A stretch of 64,000 bases of DNA from Margaritifera margaritifera (lineage: Eukaryota > Mollusca > Bivalvia > Unionida > Margaritiferidae): assembly GCA_029931535.1 (NCBI GenBank), contig JAQPZY010001675.1, positions 1,234,501 to 1,298,500 of the forward strand, in the 5' to 3' direction. Both the position numbers and the translations under genes were made by a program. The notes under the pieces are model-generated. The model was given only the letters and a program-made list of their open reading frames with translations, did not search any database and was not told where the DNA came from. Numbering within the stretch: the stretch's first letter is position 1; each line of letters begins with the position of its first letter. Shown piece after piece: positions 60,392 through 64,000 of this stretch.

Positions 60392-60868
60392 TCAGTATTC
60401 CGGCCAGTTGCTCCAGTTTTTTTTTTCTTCTACCCATTTTTTTGCGCTGCTGGTGTCATGTTTAGGTGTCGGGACGACAGAAGGTGACGTCGGTGAGTCT
60501 GCGTCGCCTGTGATCGCGAGCACAATTGTGCTTATAATGAACCACAGCGCCGTGGGAATCGAAGCTAGGGTGGGTGATACTATGTTCACGGAAGAGTGTT
60601 GCAGTCGCTCGTTAAGGGTTGTATCCTCGTGGAGAATTTTGTTGACGGTCTCCCTAATCCGGGAAATTTTGCTGCAAAGGGCTTCTAGGTTGGCGCTGGA
60701 AGTCTCTAGCTGTGTTTTGCGTTCTTCCCTTAGCTGTCGAATGCGATTTCGTGTCTCCTGGCGCGACGTTTCGTCTTCCGGTTCAGTCAGCGGTCTTTCT
60801 TCTAATGTTATCTGGTTATCGAGCTCTGTAAGCTTTGAGAGGTTATTTACAAGGTCTTCACGAGTCAT
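60392..60868 (-). pseudogene. Coiled-coil plus transmembrane protein remnant
   Basis: A 158-codon minus-strand frame. The first ~90 residues are charged and heptad-like (EDETSRQETRNRIRQLREER, then SANLEALCSKISRIRETVNK), predicting a coiled coil. Residues ~100-120 (IPTALWFIISTIVLAI) form a hydrophobic, probably membrane-spanning segment, followed by a Pro/Ser-rich tail. Upstream, in frame after a stop, lies EILGLNTELQ. Further fragments (60904-61092 and about 61150-61460) look like the N-terminal part, broken by stops and a frameshift. Position suggests an accessory virion or element protein. I cannot name it. Confidence 0.5.
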
Positions 60869-60903
60869 CTGAAGCTCCGTGTTGAGGCCCAGAATCTCTC
60901 ACA

Positions 60904-61460
60904 TCAGGTCTCTGTACCGCCACTTCTTTTTAGCGCTGTGTCTTCGGATCCAGACACTGAGGGGAGCTCGATATCTTTTTGCCCATTTGTGTCAACCGGG
61001 ATATTTTCTTGAGCTGTGGTGAGCTTTCTTTGTGCTTTAGTCGATAGCAGCTCCTCCCTGGTGCCTAACGCTCGGACGAAATTAACCCCCATTTGCCTTT
61101 GTAGCGTGGATGAGGCCCAATAATTTACTTGAGTTGTTTCTGCTTGTTAACAGAATCCAGCTCCGACTCCACTTTATTGAGAGGGCGCTGTCTTGCTTTA
61201 CCATAAACTTGAGACTGATTGTGCGTTTTTCAGAAAAACCCTAATACTTTGAGATACACATCGAACTCTGCTAGGCGTTGTTCTAGTCCCTTTGTGGATA
61301 CATCTTCTTGCTTCCACCCAGCTGGCACCTCGTTGCTGCTGGCTTAAGAAGAAAATGCCGTCCGTAGCTCTTCTGCATCATTGGCTTGGGTGATAAGTGT
61401 GGGTTCACCTTCTTCGATCAGATTCTCTTCACGACCACCAAGGTCGGTCATTTCAAAGTC
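60904..61460 (-). pseudogene. Probable N-terminal part of the coiled-coil protein
   Basis: Minus-strand frames with acidic, low-hydrophobicity sequence (EENLIEEGEPTLITQANDAE, then GLEQRLAEFDVYLKVLGF) are separated by stops from 61092-60904 (TREELLSTKAQRKLTTAQEN). They line up head to tail with the frame at 60868. Whether they were one gene is inferred. Confidence 0.35.
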
Positions 61461-61557
61461 TTCAGCCAAGTTTGGGTATTAAAGCAAACGACAAATCTGA
61501 ACATATTAAAGGAAGAACACTGAACTCCAACAGCACCAAACTTGTTAAAACTTAGGC

Positions 61558-61842
61558 ATGTCTCAATACGGAAGCAAACTCGACCCAGTTAGCGCCCCCC
61601 CCCCCCCCCGCTGCGCACAAGGGGTAAAAGGAATTCGAAACACCGTCGTTGTGGCGAATAACCCAAGCACCATAGACCAAAACCAGTTGCTTCCCTGTAG
61701 ATTTCCAAACCTTACCAGCGACTATGTCATTGTGCCCAGTACTGCAAGACTGGCATTTACAATTGCTTTGAGCCGCTGCTCGCAGCGCGAACGCCAACCG
61801 TACGATCGTAAAAATGTTTGGGGCGTCTACAAGGATCTCTGA
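61558..61842 (+). pseudogene. Probable major capsid protein N-terminal fragment
   Basis: A 94-codon plus-strand frame opens with MSQYGSKLDPVSAPPP, then VVVANNPSTIDQNQLL, RFPNLTSDYVIVPSTARLAF and ends VWGVYKDL. The NPSTIDQ..FPNL..VIVP..ARLAF pattern recalls the start of double-jelly-roll capsid proteins of metazoan Polinton/adintovirus elements. After about 95 residues it meets the 3' end of the oppositely oriented polymerase at 61891, leaving no room for the several hundred residues expected. The rest is deleted. A poly-C run at 61597 suggests slippage. Confidence 0.42.
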
Positions 61843-61890
61843 CTGACAAAGAGCGGACTAATGCAGCCTATCAGAGTATACGTGTTGCTC

Positions 61891-64000
61891 TTATGCGGTG
61901 CGGTAGAGGCCATATGCCCGCGTCGTAATACCGTTCGACGCAATCCACTTTATGCTGTCCAGTGGACTAAGGCTTTTCTTGTTTATGCGGTACATCCCTA
62001 TTTTGTGGTGGTCGCTCAGTTTGGCGGTCATGGAGTGTCGAAAATCTTTTTTCTCTCCTAGCCAATCGAGGTGTAAGTGTTGTCCGATGTCGGAACTTAC
62101 GACTTCCTTTGAAATACCCTTGACCCTACTGTGCTCCCCCTCCCGGTCATTCCCGCTGGAAAAGCACGTATTGATTACAACTTTGGGCGGTGGCCAACTC
62201 GCCCTGCTATGCCCCCCTCCCCCCCCCTTGCACTCATCCTTAAACTTGCCAAGAACCATTTCATTCACCGTGCTATTAAGTGAATGCTATTCAGAGTAGC
62301 TAGGCATGTCATGGAGGTGAGTTTCTTCGGCCATATCTCTGTAGACATCAGCAGTCTCGATTCAGGAGCAGACTGTCAGTGTTCATATACAACAGTTGCG
62401 CCTTGTCCCCGTAGCGTGCTTTAATCTGATTGTATTAAAAGTCGTACATAAGGCACTTGCTCAGGTCGAGGACTGCCTGCCCGGTATAAATTGGGCGGTT
62501 GAGCTTCAGGTTTGCCGAATGAACAGCCACAAGGTTGCCGTCAAATATCTTTCGTGTCTTTAATGCTGGGTCGCGAATCAGACGGCGCAGCTTGTCTTCC
62601 TTGCTCTCAGGCCGCACAAGATCCACCCGAATCCGCTTCCTCAGATTCTCCATAGTCTTCCAGAAGACAGAGCTGGGGTTTTTTTTGTTTTGTTTTGGCT
62701 TAAAGAAGCCTTTTTCAAACTCCAACTTTGCCTTAGTTCGCAGGTCTGTGTTCAGTTGTATGTACGGCGCCATCCATGTGCTTTGGTCAAACTGAAGCAC
62801 ACGGTGAAACTCTGACGCGCATCCCATGTTCGATGTAGAGCTGGAGGTTTTTGTAATGTACCACATATTGCTCCTTTATTTCGCAGGCTGGGAACGAGAT
62901 CTGTGTTCAGTTGTATGTACGGACCCATCCATGTGCTTTGGTCAAACTCAAGCACACGGTGAAACTCTGTGACGCGCATCCCATGCTCGATGTAGAGCTG
63001 GAGGTTTATGTAATGTACCACATATTGCTCCATTTTTCGTAGGCTGGGGACGAGCTTGTTGCTTTCAGTAAAATTACCCCCAGTTTGCTTACCAATTAAT
63101 GTTAATAGTCGCTTAGTCAATCCTCTGGAACGCCCATAGTCTCAGGAGCTAGCGGATAGTCGCTGTGCGCTCAATATCAATTTCAAGGATGTTGCCCTTT
63201 GGTACGTCTGCTGCATAAGACAGAACTATCGTTTCGAATTCTTGAACTGCCAGTGAGGAAGTGTTAAGCCATTTAAAGACGCAAGTTGGCAAGCTCTGTA
63301 CCATTGCCCATCATATAGGTTCTTGGTGTCAATGTAGGCAATCCAACTGTTTGGCTTTTTACTGTCATAATCTGGACACATTGGGTTGTTCGCTTTTGCA
63401 TAACGTCCGCTCACCATCGATCAAAATGCCAGCACAGATGCCCTTTTCAGTGAATAAGTCTGTTAGCAGCACAAGCTTAGTGCATGTGACTTTTAGTAGG
63501 GTGTCCCAGCTCATTCCGGGTTCGCGTTAGTAATGTGCCGGGTCAAGGCCGTTGTTCTTTAGCGAGGTGTCGTAGCGTGCCTCAAACATGTCTGCCATTA
63601 AAAGCACATCAGTCTTGAGGTAGAGGTCGTGGTAGCTGCCCATGTTTTCGCAGCCAAATATCTTCAACACACTGCGCATGTTCATGGTGTTTTTATTAGA
63701 TATACCGGTGCGCCTGAGTTGGCTGTAAAAGGCCCCTATTGCTCCCAGCTGCTGATGTATTCGTATGAATAGACGACTATGCTTATAAGGAGGGAAATGT
63801 CCTACTCCACCGTGAGCCTTCTTGTTGCGCGAAATCCCTCCTTCGTTTGCGCCAACGCAGCTACAAACGTTTTTAGGCGGTTGTTCATAAACTGGAGACT
63901 GTCAATAAATTGTAGCTGCCCAAGTTAGAACATCATGTACTTCTCCATGTTGTTTGGAATGGTACTTTTTTTGCTTAGACTAGGCTGTGCCAATCGCCTC
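61891..64000 (-). pseudogene. Type-B (protein-primed) DNA polymerase pseudogene, partial
   Basis: Reading from the right edge leftwards, pieces appear in polymerase order. HDLYLKTDVLLMADMFEARY (about 63625-63565, exonuclease-palm junction) comes first. It is followed by YAKANNPMCPDYD with YIDTKNLYD (motif A, 63400-63330), HRVLEFDQSTWM, KNPSSVFWKTMENLRKR (motif B, about 62690-62640), NRPIYTGQAVLDLSKCLMYD, YMNTDSL (motif C, 62388-62368, first acid replaced by N), and a C-terminal piece INKKSLSPLD (to about 61960). Stops after AHY and YDF, several frameshifts and a 155-bp tandem duplication disable it. The N-terminus is outside the window. Confidence 0.82.
62745..63054. repeat. 155-bp tandem duplication inside the polymerase
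   Basis: TCTGTGTTCAGTTGTATGTA starts at 62745 and again at 62900, with >90% identity through CACATATTGCTCC and CGCAGGCTGGG/CGTAGGCTGGG. Because 155 is not a multiple of three it shifts the polymerase frame. Confidence 0.92.

Larger units (their letters stand above)
60001..64000. mobile_element. Degenerate Polinton/adintovirus-like element, partial
   Basis: This region is richer in GC than the rest. It carries a type-B DNA polymerase pseudogene (minus), a probable capsid fragment (plus), and a coiled-coil/membrane protein remnant (minus). Opposed polymerase and structural genes are usual for Polinton (Maverick) elements. Terminal repeats were not seen; the right part lies beyond the window, and the left limit near 60 kb is a guess from composition. 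Every gene is broken. Confidence 0.7.

Noticed and set aside
60408..60872. Plus-strand 154-codon ORF
   Set aside because: Antisense shadow of the minus-strand coiled-coil frame; lacks recognisable motifs.
61552..61797. Minus-strand 81-codon ORF
   Set aside because: Antisense of the capsid-like frame; low-complexity Gly run comes from the poly-C tract.

Overview
The window reads as repeat-dense, AT-rich nuclear DNA of an invertebrate, most likely a bivalve mollusc. That is an inference from GT-AG introns of 1.7-8.5 kb, tRNA-derived SINEs with an AAGGCACT-type core, arm-bounded ~150-bp core-repeat elements of the kind known from bivalves (pearl-like), Tigger/pogo and hAT transposons, and a Polinton-type DNA polymerase. 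Nothing bacterial is present.

Only one intact protein gene is supported: a Rab-family small GTPase of the Rab22/Rab31 (Rab5-like) type on the minus strand. Seven exons lie between 56849 (start) and 25554 (stop). All junctions are GT-AG, the phases agree, and the coding length is exactly 609 bp (202 residues plus stop). Its introns carry most of the notable repeats, including a 4.9-kb, 36-bp-period minisatellite in intron 6.

Region 1-14 kb (3' of the Rab gene): SINE and MITE copies, microsatellites, a 1.46-kb Tigger-like transposon (8979-10437) sitting inside a short minisatellite, and a pearl-like element (11251-13287) containing estrogen-response-element-like palindromes. Region 14.4-20.4 kb: a decayed Ty3/gypsy retrotransposon (gag, zinc knuckle, protease, RT, RNase H, integrase) split by a hAT transposon, which itself holds a Tigger fragment. 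Region 20.4-25.5 kb: core-repeat elements, a triplicated inverted-terminal sequence and a 49-bp minisatellite.

Region 25.5-56.8 kb: the Rab gene. Its introns hold a second, 4-kb pearl-like element with a nested 1.1-kb Tigger-like transposon, four copies of a double-hairpin MITE (a fifth lies at 1 kb), a hAT MITE with perfect 8-bp target duplications, SINEs (one with a 13-bp target duplication 37 bp from a splice acceptor), and several minisatellites. Region 56.9-60 kb: 5' flank of the Rab gene, with three TCACGTGAC E-boxes and no recognised gene.

Region 60-64 kb: a broken Polinton/adintovirus-like element with a type-B DNA polymerase pseudogene (minus strand, running off the right edge), a probable capsid fragment (plus strand) and a coiled-coil/membrane protein remnant (minus strand).

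Limits: all calls are from reading by eye. Repeat boundaries, copy numbers and family assignments are approximate. Rab splice boundaries come from consensus sites plus family conservation, not from transcripts.
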